A stretch of 64,000 nt of DNA from FEN-1191 sp964528845 (GTDB taxonomy: Bacteria > Pseudomonadota > Gammaproteobacteria > Steroidobacterales > Steroidobacteraceae): NCBI GenBank assembly GCA_964528845.1, contig CAZGVE010000011.1, positions 23,964 to 87,963 on the forward strand, written 5' to 3'. The notes under the pieces were generated by a model, which did no database searches, was not told the DNA's origin, and was given only the letters and a program-made list of their open reading frames with translations. Below, piece after piece: positions 7,824-17,217 of the stretch (its first letter is position 1; every line of letters starts with the position of its first letter). The position numbers were made by a program, and so were the translations under genes.

Positions 7824-9116
7824 CTAGCGGTGATCGAAGCGCACACGCGGGCGACCGGATTCGAATCGGACGCGCAGGTGGCGATATAGGACCAGGTACC
7901 AGATACCGATGAGCGCCGCTGCAAATCCGGACGCTGCACCGACGCCCAGCGCCCAGCGCGGACCGGCGACATCGGCCACCCAGCCGACGATCGGTGCGCC
8001 GATCGGTGTGCCGCCCAGGGCAATCGCGAGCATCATCGCCATCACGCGTCCTCGCATAACCGATTCAGTCGAGATCTGCAGCAGGCCCGTGGTTGAGGTC
8101 GTGAAGGTCTGCAGTGACAGGCCGCTGACCAGCAGGCCCAGGCCGAACAACCGGTAGTTGGGCATTACAGATGCCAGCGCGCAGCCGCAGCCAAAGAGTG
8201 CCGCCGCGCCGATCAGCACCGAGACATGGGGCTTGGCGCGGCGCGCGGACAGCAGGGCGCCGGCGACAGAGCCCACCGCCATCGCCGATGTCAGCAGGCC
8301 GTACTGTCCGGCTCCGGCATGAAATACCGTGACCGACATCGTGGAGATGAAGATCGGAAAATTGACGCCGAAGGTTCCGATCACGAACAGCATCGCCAGC
8401 ACTGTCATGAGCTCCGGTCGCTGCCGGACGTAGCGGAAGCCATCGGCGAGACTGCCGCGGCTGCCCACGACCTGTTTGCGGTGGAGTTCATCGACCCGCA
8501 GCAGCGACAGCGAACTGAGCACCGCGATGAACGACGCTGCATTCACCAGGAATGCCCATCCGGTGCCGACTCCAGCGATCAATACTCCGGCGATCGCCGG
8601 GCCGATCAGGCGCGCGGCATTGAAAGAGGTGGAATTGAGAGCCACGGCATTCGGCAGGTCTTCCTCGCCGACGAGTTCGGAGACGAAGGTGTGGCGCGCC
8701 GGCCCGTCGAAGGCCGTGACGCAGCCTTGCACGAACGCGAACACATAGACGTGCCAGAGCCGCACCAGTCCGGTGACCGTGAGCACACCCAGGCCCAACG
8801 CGAGCATGGCCATGGCTGCCTGGGTCGCGAACAGGAGCTTGCGGCGATCGATGTGGTCGGCCGCATAACCGGTGAGCGGCAGCAGCGGCAGCTGAGGTCC
8901 GAACTGCAGCGCCATCACGATCCCGACGGCAGTTGCGTTGTGAGGGGTCAACCCGGTGAGCACGAGCCAGTCCTGGGCGACCCGCTGCATCCAGGTGCCG
9001 ACGTTGGACACGATGGCCCCGATAGCCCAGACGCGGTAGTTGAACCCGCGCAAGGAACGGAACGTGGTTCGCACCGCCTCTAGCGACCTGTACGCCGATC
9101 TGTAAGGGCGATGCAC
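7824..9116 (-). CDS. MFS transporter, enterobactin-exporter-like (MFS_3) family
   Basis: A 430-residue major facilitator with about 12 predicted membrane helices. The N-terminal half matches the EntS/MFS_3 group: FRSLRGFNYRVWAIGAIVSNVGTWMQRVAQDWLV, then the loop ADHIDRRKLL and FDGPARHTFVSELV. Substrates in this group include siderophores and drugs, so the cargo cannot be named. It lies 117 bp upstream of dps, on the same strand, in the block between pufC and puhE. Export of an iron ligand would fit with Dps, but that is speculation. Confidence 0.85.
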   Translation of the reverse strand: MHRPYRSAYRSLEAVRTTFRSLRGFNYRVWAIGAIVSNVGTWMQRVAQDWLVLTGLTPHNATAVGIVMALQFGPQLPLLPLTGYAADHIDRRKLLFATQAAMAMLALGLGVLTVTGLVRLWHVYVFAFVQGCVTAFDGPARHTFVSELVGEEDLPNAVALNSTSFNAARLIGPAIAGVLIAGVGTGWAFLVNAASFIAVLSSLSLLRVDELHRKQVVGSRGSLADGFRYVRQRPELMTVLAMLFVIGTFGVNFPIFISTMSVTVFHAGAGQYGLLTSAMAVGSVAGALLSARRAKPHVSVLIGAAALFGCGCALASVMPNYRLFGLGLLVSGLSLQTFTTSTTGLLQISTESVMRGRVMAMMLAIALGGTPIGAPIVGWVADVAGPRWALGVGAASGFAAALIGIWYLVLYRHLRVRFESGRPRVRFDHR

Positions 9117-9220
9117 ATCAGGGCGACGCGGGGGTACGGGGAGACGGCGGGCATCGGGTTCGACTAGACCACGACGCCGGAATCAGAGTCAATCAGGTCA
9201 CGGCTTCCGGAGCGCCGAAG

Positions 9221-10132
9221 CTACGGCAGCAGTTTGAGCTGGTGGGCAATATGCATCGACTCCGCAACCAGGCCGGCCACCCGATGGTGCCACGGCTGTT
9301 CCGGACCGGAATTGGGCGTCGGGCCGAGTTCCGCGCAGTGCGCGGAAAGGTGGCGCAGCAGATCGTCGGCATCCGCATCGCCATCCGCCAGGGCATTATC
9401 CCTCGACAGCAATGACATGCTCAGCTTATCGGCCCATTGCACGATCCGGACCAGGTCCGGGACTTCCGGACCCTGCTCGGGCAGCGCGTCGTGATGGCGC
9501 CGCACGACCTCGCCGATGCTGGCCGGCAGCGACCATTTCCTGCAGGCGTACCAGCCGAGCATGGCGTGGTCATGGCCCAGCGTCCCGCGCTCGATCGCCA
9601 CCAGTTCGGCCGGCGATGCCCAATGTAATCCCTCGACCCGGCGTAGATCGCCGGGTGACTCCTCCAGCTGCACGAATCTGCCAATGTCATGCAGCAGGCC
9701 GCAGACATAGGCGCGCTCCGCGCTGGGGCGCAGGGCGGAGATTTCCTTGCAGAACATCCTTGCGAACAAAGCGGTCTGCAGCGAATGGATCCAGAGAAAC
9801 CGCTGCGCTATGGAATTCGGTTCAAACACCTTGACCACGGCGAGTGCCAGCACCAGCCGCGCACATTGCTCGGAGCCCAGCCTCATGACCGCCTGGTGCA
9901 GGGTTACGATCGGGATCGTCGGCGCGCTGAACGCGGAATTCGCGTAGCCGAGCACGCGCACCGCAAACGGGGGATCGTGCTCCGCCAGGCGCACCAGTCG
10001 ATCGAAATAGTCGTCCGAGTCCGGATTCAGGCTCAGCACCTCGCTCACGACCGCCGGGAGCAGCGGCAGATGCTCGAGCGTGCGTTCGAACTCTTCGCTG
10101 GTCGTGGAGGCGGAATGGGCCGTGTGCTGCAT
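9221..10132 (-). CDS. HDOD-domain signalling protein
   Basis: About 303 residues made up of an HDOD domain, an HD-superfamily fold found in signalling and regulatory proteins and usually without phosphodiesterase activity. Marks: LPLLPAVVSEVLSL at the start, AVRVLGYANSAFSAP, LHQAVMRLGSEQ, then an HD-like stretch CGLLHDIGRFVQLEE and VVRRHHDALPE. No receiver or EAL domain is attached. The reading frame continues upstream to an ATG at 10267, but the extra 45 residues are Arg/His-rich and look non-coding, so the ATG at 10132 is preferred; neither start has a clear ribosome site. Role in this setting unknown. Confidence 0.8.
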   Translation of the reverse strand: MQHTAHSASTTSEEFERTLEHLPLLPAVVSEVLSLNPDSDDYFDRLVRLAEHDPPFAVRVLGYANSAFSAPTIPIVTLHQAVMRLGSEQCARLVLALAVVKVFEPNSIAQRFLWIHSLQTALFARMFCKEISALRPSAERAYVCGLLHDIGRFVQLEESPGDLRRVEGLHWASPAELVAIERGTLGHDHAMLGWYACRKWSLPASIGEVVRRHHDALPEQGPEVPDLVRIVQWADKLSMSLLSRDNALADGDADADDLLRHLSAHCAELGPTPNSGPEQPWHHRVAGLVAESMHIAHQLKLLP

Positions 10133-10296
10133 CAGGAGTGGCCGGTGTGCTCTGGACGGGGATCCGGTTGACAGAATGGGCGCGTGGCTGCCGCCGCGGG
10201 TGGCTGCGGTTCTCCAATCCCACGCGTGGCGGGAGTGCAGCGCACGATTCTGCGATGCGCGTCGCATCGCCTGACCGGTCCGGTACGCTGCCGGGC

Positions 10297-11079
10297 CTAC
10301 AGCTCGCTATAGGCCGCGCGCGGAGTGCGGCGGCGCATCCAGCTCCAGAAGGTATCGGCCGGAAGGGACAGCGTCAGCATCACGTGCTCGAGGAACCCCA
10401 GCATCGCCAGCGCCGCCAGCAGCGTGAGACCGGTGCCCGCAAATGGCGCGTAGCGCGCTGACCATGCGACGCAGCACAGTAGCGCTGCGAGACCCCCCGC
10501 GATCGTCGCCGAAAGCGGAAACAGCCGGCTCATCGCCTGCTGGCGGAAGAAGCTGGCCATGTAGCCCAGGTGCGGCGGCAGCATCGCCGCGGCCACGTTG
10601 GGCACCCCGAAATGCAGGTTCAGCTTGGCGCTCACGCGCAGGCTCCACAGCAGCAGGAAGGTCCAGAATGCATACGCATTGGGAGCCCGCAACGTGTAGA
10701 GCGCCAGCGCGATCAGCGTCGCGAGCGTGGCGAGCTCGTGATAGAGGATTGCCTCGACGGCGTGCCAGAAATGGCGCGGGCCGTGGCAATCCGATGCGCA
10801 GGCATGTCGGCGCGGTCCCGTGATCACCCCCAGCAGGAAGCTGAGCTCGATCCATCCCCAGACCAGGATGGCGGCGCCGAAGGCGACGCAGGCACCACTC
10901 GCCGTGGCGGTGTGGCGACTCCAGGACAGCGCCCAGAGCGCGGCGGCGAGCACGAGCGTCGCACCACCGAGGCTCCAGCGAAAGCTGCGCGGCGCGAGGC
11001 GCCCGAGCCACATGATCGCGCCGGTACTGCTCCACCAGGCGGCCAGTACGTACAGAACGAGGGCGAAGCTGCCAGACAT
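10297..11079 (-). CDS. puhE: Photosynthetic complex assembly protein 2 (PuhE)
   Basis: A 260-residue integral membrane protein with about seven hydrophobic segments, matching the 'putative photosynthetic complex assembly protein 2' family (PuhE), which affects LH1-reaction centre assembly and bacteriochlorophyll supply. Recognisable parts are WHAVEAILYHELATL, RVSAKLNLHFGVPN and GYMASFFRQQAMSRLFPLS. It is the last gene of the leftward superoperon, 29 bp after acsF, the same order (puhC ... acsF-puhE) as in many aerobic phototrophic proteobacteria. Confidence 0.93.
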   Translation of the reverse strand: MSGSFALVLYVLAAWWSSTGAIMWLGRLAPRSFRWSLGGATLVLAAALWALSWSRHTATASGACVAFGAAILVWGWIELSFLLGVITGPRRHACASDCHGPRHFWHAVEAILYHELATLATLIALALYTLRAPNAYAFWTFLLLWSLRVSAKLNLHFGVPNVAAAMLPPHLGYMASFFRQQAMSRLFPLSATIAGGLAALLCCVAWSARYAPFAGTGLTLLAALAMLGFLEHVMLTLSLPADTFWSWMRRRTPRAAYSEL

Positions 11080-11108
11080 CGTGCTTGAGGTCGGTGTGCG
11101 GAAAAGCC

Positions 11109-12173
11109 TTACCAGGCCGGGGACAGCCGCACGTCCTGCGGCAGCGCGTTGGGCCGCACCGGCAGCACGTACAGGCGCACGAATTCGGCGGCCATCGCTG
11201 CAGCGCAGGCCGCCGCCTTCAGGCGGCCGAGTATGCCGCCGGCCTGCTTCGCCGCCGCGGCCGCGCTGGACAGGCGACTTAAGCGGTCCAGCCCCTTGCG
11301 GAAGCGGGGATGCGCAAGATCGAGCGTGAACGGAAACACCTGCTTGGAGATCTCGGAGGTGATCTCGAGCACCTGGTAATCGTAGTCCGTGGGGTCCATG
11401 CCAAAGGCCTTGTGCAGTTCCGGCCGGGCGTGATCGCGGACATACATGGTGGCGAATACGGCCAGCAGGAAGAAGCGGATCCAGAGCCGGTTACCACCGC
11501 GCAGCAGGTGCGGATTGAGTCGCAGCAGCAGCGCGAATGCTTCCCCATGGCGGAACTCGTCGTTGCACCACCGCTCGAACCAGCGAAAGATCGGATGGAA
11601 GCGGTTCTCCGGGTGGCGCTCGAGCTGCCGGAAGATCGAGATGTAGCGCGCGTAGCCGATCTTCTCCGACAGGTAGGTCGCGTAAAAGATCGCCTTTGGA
11701 CTGAAGTACGTGTAGTGCTTGGCGCGAGTCAGGAACGCGAGGTCCACGCCGAGCCCGTAGTCCTTCAGCGACTTGTTGATGAAACCGGCGTGGCGGCTCT
11801 CGTCGCGGGCCATGTAGGCCATCAGCTCGCGCATCTCGGGGTTCTTGACGTGCCGCTTGATCTCGCTATAGAGCACGCAGCCGGAGAATTCCGCGGTCAC
11901 GGAGCTGATCAGGAAATCCTTGAATTCCTCCCACAGCGCGGGAGGCAGCTCGCGCACCTCGTCCTTGAATGCCTCGTCACGCTCGAAGTGATTGCGGTTG
12001 CCGTCACTGCGGAACTCGTCCAGCAGCTGCTGCCACTCGCGCCGCAGTGGGGTGATGTCCATGCGATCCAGAGCGTCGTAGTCGGTGCGATAGAAGCGCG
12101 GGCTCAACAGGGTCGTCGAGACGGCCTGTTCCGTGGCTTCATTGCGCGGCTGTGTCAGGGTGGCGGAAGTCAT
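11109..12173 (-). CDS. acsF: Mg-protoporphyrin IX monomethyl ester oxidative cyclase (AcsF)
   Basis: Oxygen-dependent diiron cyclase that forms ring E of bacteriochlorophyll; 354 residues. The two iron-binding motifs are present: EFSGCVLYSE...ARDESRHAGF and RWCNDEFRHGEAF (ExxH type). It is the only cyclase gene seen; no bchE is present, so ring E closure would need oxygen. Proteobacterial AcsF needs a small partner protein (BciE) that I did not recognise in the window. The start overlaps the puhC stop by 4 bases. Confidence 0.97.
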   Translation of the reverse strand: MTSATLTQPRNEATEQAVSTTLLSPRFYRTDYDALDRMDITPLRREWQQLLDEFRSDGNRNHFERDEAFKDEVRELPPALWEEFKDFLISSVTAEFSGCVLYSEIKRHVKNPEMRELMAYMARDESRHAGFINKSLKDYGLGVDLAFLTRAKHYTYFSPKAIFYATYLSEKIGYARYISIFRQLERHPENRFHPIFRWFERWCNDEFRHGEAFALLLRLNPHLLRGGNRLWIRFFLLAVFATMYVRDHARPELHKAFGMDPTDYDYQVLEITSEISKQVFPFTLDLAHPRFRKGLDRLSRLSSAAAAAKQAGGILGRLKAAACAAAMAAEFVRLYVLPVRPNALPQDVRLSPAW

Positions 12174-12670
12174 GGGAGTGATGTCCTCACGGTGCGAGTC
12201 AGCGCGGAATCGGCAGCGAACATGGCTACGAACGGCGCGGCGTTGGTCGGTCCGAAGACCTCCAGGCTCACGTGCCGATCGGTCTGCGGATCGACGAGCG
12301 TCAGGCGGCCGTCGCTCCAGCGCGTCAAGGTGAAGGGTGACATCGCACCAATGCTCTCACGGTAGCGCTGGCGCGCCAGCCCGCGCAGCACACCGCGCGC
12401 AAAGCCATTGGTGCCGGGTGCCAGCACCTGCACGACGGCATCGCCATGATCGGCATCGCGCACCTCGACCGCACCATCGCTGCGATCGCGGAAGTTCAGG
12501 TGCAGCACGGTGACGGCCCGGGCCGCGGGCAGAGGTGTTGCCTGCCAGTGCATCAGCCGGGCCGCGGTCGCGATCAACAGCGAGAAGCCGATCAGCAGAC
12601 CGGCACTGACCAGGATGGCCTTCGGTATCGGTTGCGCGTGCACCGCGGCGTGTGCGTGCGGAAGGCTCAC
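12170..12670 (-). CDS. puhC: Photosynthetic complex assembly protein PuhC
   Basis: A 166-residue protein with one N-terminal membrane helix (AILVSAGLLIGFSLLIATAA) and a periplasmic domain, required for efficient reorganisation of the RC-LH1 core in Rhodobacter. The start is taken as the GTG at 12670, two bases after the puhB stop; a longer frame reaching 12763 would run backward through puhB coding sequence. The His-rich opening (SLPHAHAAVHAQPIPK) is typical of the family. Overlaps acsF by 4 bases. Confidence 0.93.
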   Translation of the reverse strand: MSLPHAHAAVHAQPIPKAILVSAGLLIGFSLLIATAARLMHWQATPLPAARAVTVLHLNFRDRSDGAVEVRDADHGDAVVQVLAPGTNGFARGVLRGLARQRYRESIGAMSPFTLTRWSDGRLTLVDPQTDRHVSLEVFGPTNAAPFVAMFAADSALTRTVRTSLP

Positions 12671-12671
12671 G

Positions 12672-13343
12672 TCAGGCAGCCTGTGTCGTGGCGGGAACGT
12701 GCAGCGACGTCGGGGCCACGCGCGACGCCGGTTCACCGGCCGGCACTGCGCCCGGGGCACCACCAGCGCTCGCGAGCGCCTGTGTCAGCAGCCTGGCGAC
12801 CTGCTCACCGTCGCGGATCGCACGCAGCGTCGGCTGCGGGCGCGAATAATGCCACGCGCGCACGTGCGGCCAGTTCACGATGTAGCCGACGCGTTTCGCG
12901 TTCGGCAGTGCCAGGGCCAGCTCGGCCGTACCATCGCGGTGGCGGCTCATCGCGACCGCCTCGATCTGCGGCAGCGGCAGGTTCAGCCCAATGGGCAGTG
13001 CCACGCCATGACGGATCACGATGCGGCGGTTGGTCAGGCTGTAAACGGTGGCGCGCGCACTCGCGAAGGCCAGCAGGCAGAGCAACCCGACCGCGAGCCC
13101 GCCGAGCAGCAGCAGCCGGCCGATCCCGTGGAGCAGGGGCTGAGCGCCCATGCCGGCCTGCCAGATCGAAACACCCTGCCAGGCGGCGATGAGCAGGAAG
13201 TAGCTACTTACCGGGACGACATAGAGCGAGCGCCGAGCCAGCGCCCACCACTGCGGCGAGCCCTGCCAGAGTAGCTTCTCGCCGTCGGGCAGCGAACCCG
13301 GAAGTCCGGGAATCTCCTCGAACTCGTATTCCTCGGCACTCAT
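12672..13343 (-). CDS. puhB: Photosynthetic complex assembly protein PuhB
   Basis: A 223-residue membrane protein with a PH-like (bPH2) domain. It helps assemble the reaction centre. Visible: EFEEIPGLPGSLPDGEKLLWQG at the N-terminus, two hydrophobic segments (about residues 45-63 and 75-100), then TVYSLTNRRIVIRHGVALPIGLN, the conserved PH-domain strand. The start is the ATG at 13343, which overlaps the puhA stop by 4 bases. The C-terminal 35 residues are Ala/Pro-rich. Confidence 0.94.
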   Translation of the reverse strand: MSAEEYEFEEIPGLPGSLPDGEKLLWQGSPQWWALARRSLYVVPVSSYFLLIAAWQGVSIWQAGMGAQPLLHGIGRLLLLGGLAVGLLCLLAFASARATVYSLTNRRIVIRHGVALPIGLNLPLPQIEAVAMSRHRDGTAELALALPNAKRVGYIVNWPHVRAWHYSRPQPTLRAIRDGEQVARLLTQALASAGGAPGAVPAGEPASRVAPTSLHVPATTQAA

Positions 13344-14125
13344 ATGAGCGGTCCCAGGCGGGACGGCTCTGCATACAGGGTGCCGCCGGCAAAGTAGCCC
13401 ATGATGCGATCTTCCTCGCGCAGCGTGATCTGGTCCGTGCCGGCGATCGCAGGCACGTCGGCGAACTGGTGGCTCAGGATCGAGCGCACACGCAGGCTCC
13501 GGCTCAAGGTGTCGAAGCGTGCAAAGCCGATCGGCACGAGCACGTGGCGTCGGCCGCCGGCAGCGTCGACCGTGACTTCGACGAAGCTGATCTGCGGCTC
13601 GGTGCGATCGACCCAGAGTTCGTGCACGACGCCGGCCTGTTCGCCGTCGCCCGCGATCACGGGCCAACCGCGCGGATCGGGATCCTGCGGCGAGACGCTG
13701 AACTCCGGATCGGCGCGCAGCGGCACCATCCTCGGATGGCCTTCGAGCGTCAGATCAGGCGTATCCGAACGCGCGGCGTAGGCGGCCGGACCGACGCCGT
13801 CGATCATCGGATTGCCCGTCGGAGTCAGCGCGGCACCCGGGAAGTAGGCGGCGGGAACGGCCTTGATCGGCCGGTCGTCGGCGCGGCCGTTCGGTGCCAG
13901 CACCTCCCCGCCGTGAGCGAGCCTGAAGGTTTTCGGCGACGGTATGGCCGGGTAGCCCTGCACGATCACGCGATTGGTGCGTTCGGTGCGATCCGACTCC
14001 AGTGGGTAGCCCTCGCGCTTGTCTTCGCGCCGAAGGTAGATGATCAGGCCTGCGAAGAAGGCCCAGAACACGTACAGCACGACCTGGGCCACGTCGAGAT
14101 AGCCCGTCAATGCACCGGTACCCAT
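13340..14125 (-). CDS. puhA: Photosynthetic reaction centre H subunit (PuhA)
   Basis: H subunit of the reaction centre, 261 residues: one N-terminal membrane helix (about residues 11-31, VAQVVLYVFWAFFAGLIIYL), then a cytoplasmic domain that shields the quinone sites. Marks: REDKREGYPLESDR after the helix, PKTFRLAHGGEVLAPN, and the core ITLREEDRIMGYFAGG near the C-terminus. A strong ribosome site (GGGAGGA) precedes the ATG at 14125, the first clear one in this operon, separated from lhaA by 31 bp, so H may also be translated from its own message. Confidence 0.97.
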   Translation of the reverse strand: MGTGALTGYLDVAQVVLYVFWAFFAGLIIYLRREDKREGYPLESDRTERTNRVIVQGYPAIPSPKTFRLAHGGEVLAPNGRADDRPIKAVPAAYFPGAALTPTGNPMIDGVGPAAYAARSDTPDLTLEGHPRMVPLRADPEFSVSPQDPDPRGWPVIAGDGEQAGVVHELWVDRTEPQISFVEVTVDAAGGRRHVLVPIGFARFDTLSRSLRVRSILSHQFADVPAIAGTDQITLREEDRIMGYFAGGTLYAEPSRLGPLI

Positions 14126-14156
14126 GATGCGTCCTCCCGATTCCTTAAAAAAAGCC

Positions 14157-15605
14157 CTAGCCGGCCGTGCCGGCCATCCCCAATTCCAGCTCCCCGCCGT
14201 GCGGGGCAGGGAGCGCCACGCCGCCACCGACCCGGACCAGCGGCCCGAGCACGATGAGCGTCGCGAAGAGCAATCCGATTTCGAGCTGATACACGAATTC
14301 GTAACCCGCCGACTGGGAGACCAGTCCGGCTCCGAGCGCCCCGCGCATCGCGAGCGCAGAGATGCCGTCACGCAGTGCACCGCCCAGCGCGATTGCGAGG
14401 CCGGCGGCACCCGCCTGCGCCGCGCCCCACGCGCCGAGCGCCAGGCCGCTGTTGCCGCCGCGGTCGCGGTCCATCGCCTCGGCGAGGGTGCCGACCGCGA
14501 ACAATCCACCGCCGAAACCGATCAGCGGTGTACCCAGCCGGAACAGCAGCGCGGCACGCAGCGGCGCCGCGAAGCTCACCAATACGAACGCCAGCAGGCC
14601 CACCAGCACGCCATAGCCGGCGATCCGGCACGGATCGGCGCCTGCTTTCAGCGAACGGGCCGACAGCACGAAGGCCATCAGCGTCCCGAACGCGAGGCCG
14701 GCCGTCAGCAGTGTGGTCGCGCCGACGGTCAGCCCCAGGATCTGACCGCCGTAGGGCTCGAGGATGATGTCCTGCATGTTGAAGGCGGCGGTGCCGAGCG
14801 ACACGGCCCAAAGGAAGCGCACGGCACGGCCCTGCGAGGCGAACGCGCGCCACACCGCCTCGAAGCGTGGTGTGGGCTCATTGGTGGCAGCGCGCGACAG
14901 ATCCCGCGGCTCCTGCTTCCACAGCGCCGCGATGTTCAGTGCCATCGTCAGCAGCGCCGCGCCCTGCACCACCTGGATCAGCCGGAGCTGGCTGAAATTC
15001 GCAAGCAACACCCCGAACGCAAGTCCGCTGATGACCATGCCGACGAGCAGCATCGCGTACATCAGCGCTATCACCCGGGGGCGCAGCGCTCGCGGCGCCA
15101 GATCGGTGGCGAGTGCGAGGCCGGCGGTCTGCGTGGTCTGCAGACCGGCCCCGGTCAGCAGGAAGGCGAGCGCGGAGGCGATGTGACCGATGATCAATGG
15201 TCCGTGGGTGTCGCCGGAGAGCACGATCAGCGCAAACGGCATGATCGCGAGCCCGCCGAACTGCAACATGGTTCCGAACCAGATGTAGGGCACGCGCCGC
15301 CATCCGAGCAGCGAGCGATGGTGGTCCGACTTGAATCCGACCAGCGCGCGGAAGGGGGCGAACACCAGCGGCAGCCCGACCATCAGCGACACCAGCCACG
15401 CGGATACGCCGAGCTCGACGATCAGTACGCGGTTGAGCGTGCCGATCAGCAGCACGGTGGCCATCCCGACGGTGACCTGGAACAGCGACAGCCGCAGCAG
15501 CCTTCCCAGCGGCAGCTCGGCACTGGCCGCGTCGGCAAACGGCAGCATCTCCGGCGTCAGGCGCATCCAGGCCCGAGTCCAGCGTGGCTGCAGTGCCCGG
15601 CTCAT
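14157..15605 (-). CDS. lhaA: LhaA, PucC-family LH1 assembly transporter
   Basis: A 482-residue, 12-helix protein of the PucC/BCD family within MFS, needed for LH1 assembly, probably by delivering bacteriochlorophyll. Marks: LLRLSLFQVTVGMATVLLIGTLNRVLIVELG, APFRALVGFKSDHHRSLLGWRRVPYIWFGT and FNMQDIILEPYGG. Position between bchM and puhA is the conserved place of lhaA. The start overlaps the bchM stop by 4 bases. A second PucC-like gene lies at 27970. Confidence 0.96.
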   Translation of the reverse strand: MSRALQPRWTRAWMRLTPEMLPFADAASAELPLGRLLRLSLFQVTVGMATVLLIGTLNRVLIVELGVSAWLVSLMVGLPLVFAPFRALVGFKSDHHRSLLGWRRVPYIWFGTMLQFGGLAIMPFALIVLSGDTHGPLIIGHIASALAFLLTGAGLQTTQTAGLALATDLAPRALRPRVIALMYAMLLVGMVISGLAFGVLLANFSQLRLIQVVQGAALLTMALNIAALWKQEPRDLSRAATNEPTPRFEAVWRAFASQGRAVRFLWAVSLGTAAFNMQDIILEPYGGQILGLTVGATTLLTAGLAFGTLMAFVLSARSLKAGADPCRIAGYGVLVGLLAFVLVSFAAPLRAALLFRLGTPLIGFGGGLFAVGTLAEAMDRDRGGNSGLALGAWGAAQAGAAGLAIALGGALRDGISALAMRGALGAGLVSQSAGYEFVYQLEIGLLFATLIVLGPLVRVGGGVALPAPHGGELELGMAGTAG

Positions 15606-16303
15606 GCGCGCGTGAGCTCCTGTGCCTGGGAGGTGTAGAAGCCGTGAGCGATGCGCTGGCTGCGGCCCGCGCGCCAGGCTGCGAGGAGCGGCTCGCGAGC
15701 GAGTGCCGCACGCAGGCCCTTCGCTGCCACCGGCTCGATCGCCGGGGCGCGATCGGCGCGCGGGAACAGCCGCCCGACACCGTGCATCAGCTCGAGCAGC
15801 GGCGTGCTGGGCGCAAAGGTGAACACGATCCCACGTTCGCAGCGCGCGGCCAGGCCCGCCAGCACTCGCACCACGTCTGGAGTTCGGTAGTGAATCAGCG
15901 AGTCCATTGCGACCATGTAGTCGAAGTGACCCAATGCCGGATCGGTCATGTCGCCGGCCACGAACTCGATCTCGCCGTTCCCGTGCATGCCGGCAGCGCG
16001 CTCACGCGCCAGGCCGACGAGCGTCGCCGACAGATCCACGGCGAGCACCGCTGCACCGCGCTGCGCGAGCTCGGCTGCCATCGCACCGGTGCCGCAGCCG
16101 GCGTCCAGTACGCGCCGGCCCTTCAGGTCGAGCGGCAGCATCGACAGCAGGGTGGCGCGCATCTGGTCGCGACCGGCCCGCACCGAGGCGCGGATGCGGC
16201 TCACCGGCGCGTCGGAGGTCAGACGGGCCCAGGCCTGCACTGCGGTGCGATCGAAGTAGCGCTCGAGTTCGCTGCGCCGCTCCAGATACGTGGTCGTGCC
16301 CAT
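15602..16303 (-). CDS. bchM: Mg-protoporphyrin IX O-methyltransferase (BchM)
   Basis: Transfers a methyl group from S-adenosylmethionine to the ring C propionate of Mg-protoporphyrin IX, the step before the cyclase. 233 residues. The SAM-binding motif VLDAGCGTG is at about residues 65-73, followed by the acidic strand AVLAVDLSA. The C-terminus holds the family motif GFYTSQ, preceded by basic residues. The ATG at 16303 shares one base with the bchL stop (TGATG). Confidence 0.95.
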   Translation of the reverse strand: MGTTTYLERRSELERYFDRTAVQAWARLTSDAPVSRIRASVRAGRDQMRATLLSMLPLDLKGRRVLDAGCGTGAMAAELAQRGAAVLAVDLSATLVGLARERAAGMHGNGEIEFVAGDMTDPALGHFDYMVAMDSLIHYRTPDVVRVLAGLAARCERGIVFTFAPSTPLLELMHGVGRLFPRADRAPAIEPVAAKGLRAALAREPLLAAWRAGRSQRIAHGFYTSQAQELTRA

Positions 16304-17217
16304 CAATCGAATCCCAGCAGGTCGAAGATCTCGCGATCCTTCAGCGGCGCGACGATCAGTGGCTCCGTGCCGTCCCAGAGCGCCTGGGCGAGCTGCAGGT
16401 ACTCCCGCTGCACCGCTTCGAGCTCCGCGGAGGGCTCCATCTCGAACAGCGTCGACTTCTTGAGCCGGCTGCGCCGGATCACGTCGAGATCCGGGAAGCG
16501 GGCCATGGTCTTCAGTCCGACGCGATCGTTGAACTTGTCGACCTGATCGGTGCTGGTGCTGCGGTTCGCGATCACACCGCCGAGCCGCACGTTGTAGTTG
16601 GCGGACTTCGCCTTGATCGCCGCGACGATGCGGTTCATGGCGAAGATCGAGTCAAAGTCGTTCGCGGTGACGACCAGTGCACGATCGGCATGCTGCAACG
16701 GCGCGGCGAAGCCGCCGCAGACCACGTCACCGAGCACGTCGAAGATCACGACGTCGGTGTCATCCAGCAGGTGGTGCTCCTTGAGCAGCTTGACCGTCTG
16801 GCCGACCACGTAGCCACCGCAGCCCGTGCCTGCGGGCGGGCCGCCCGCCTCGACACAGCGCACGCCGTTGTAGCCCTCGAACACGAAATCCTCGGTACGC
16901 AGCTCCTCGGCGTGGAAATCGACGGTCTCGAGGATGTCGATGACCGTGGGCACCAGCCGCTTGGTCAGCGTGAAGGTTGAATCGTGCTTCGGATCGCATC
17001 CGATCTGCAGCACCCGCTTGCCGAGCTTGCTGAATGCAACCGACAGGTTGGAGGAGGTCGTGCTCTTGCCGATCCCGCCCTTGCCGTACACGGCGAATAC
17101 CTTCGCAGTACCGATCTTCAGTTTCGGGTCGAGGTGCACCTGCACGCTGCCCTCGCCATCAGCGCGCCGCGGCCGGGCACGGATCGCCGAGACCGGAAGT
17201 TCTGTCGTCTCCATCAT
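16303..17217 (-). CDS. bchL: Light-independent protochlorophyllide reductase iron protein (BchL)
   Basis: NifH-like ATPase of the dark-operative protochlorophyllide reductase; passes electrons to BchNB. 304 residues. Walker A/P-loop YGKGGIGKST at residues 44-53; the two cysteines that bridge a [4Fe-4S] cluster between two BchL chains are Cys133 (GTGCGGY) and Cys167 (DVVCGGF). This enzyme is oxygen-sensitive, yet the same operon carries oxygen-requiring acsF, the usual combination in aerobic anoxygenic phototrophs. The start overlaps the bchH stop by 4 bases. Confidence 0.97.
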   Translation of the reverse strand: MMETTELPVSAIRARPRRADGEGSVQVHLDPKLKIGTAKVFAVYGKGGIGKSTTSSNLSVAFSKLGKRVLQIGCDPKHDSTFTLTKRLVPTVIDILETVDFHAEELRTEDFVFEGYNGVRCVEAGGPPAGTGCGGYVVGQTVKLLKEHHLLDDTDVVIFDVLGDVVCGGFAAPLQHADRALVVTANDFDSIFAMNRIVAAIKAKSANYNVRLGGVIANRSTSTDQVDKFNDRVGLKTMARFPDLDVIRRSRLKKSTLFEMEPSAELEAVQREYLQLAQALWDGTEPLIVAPLKDREIFDLLGFD

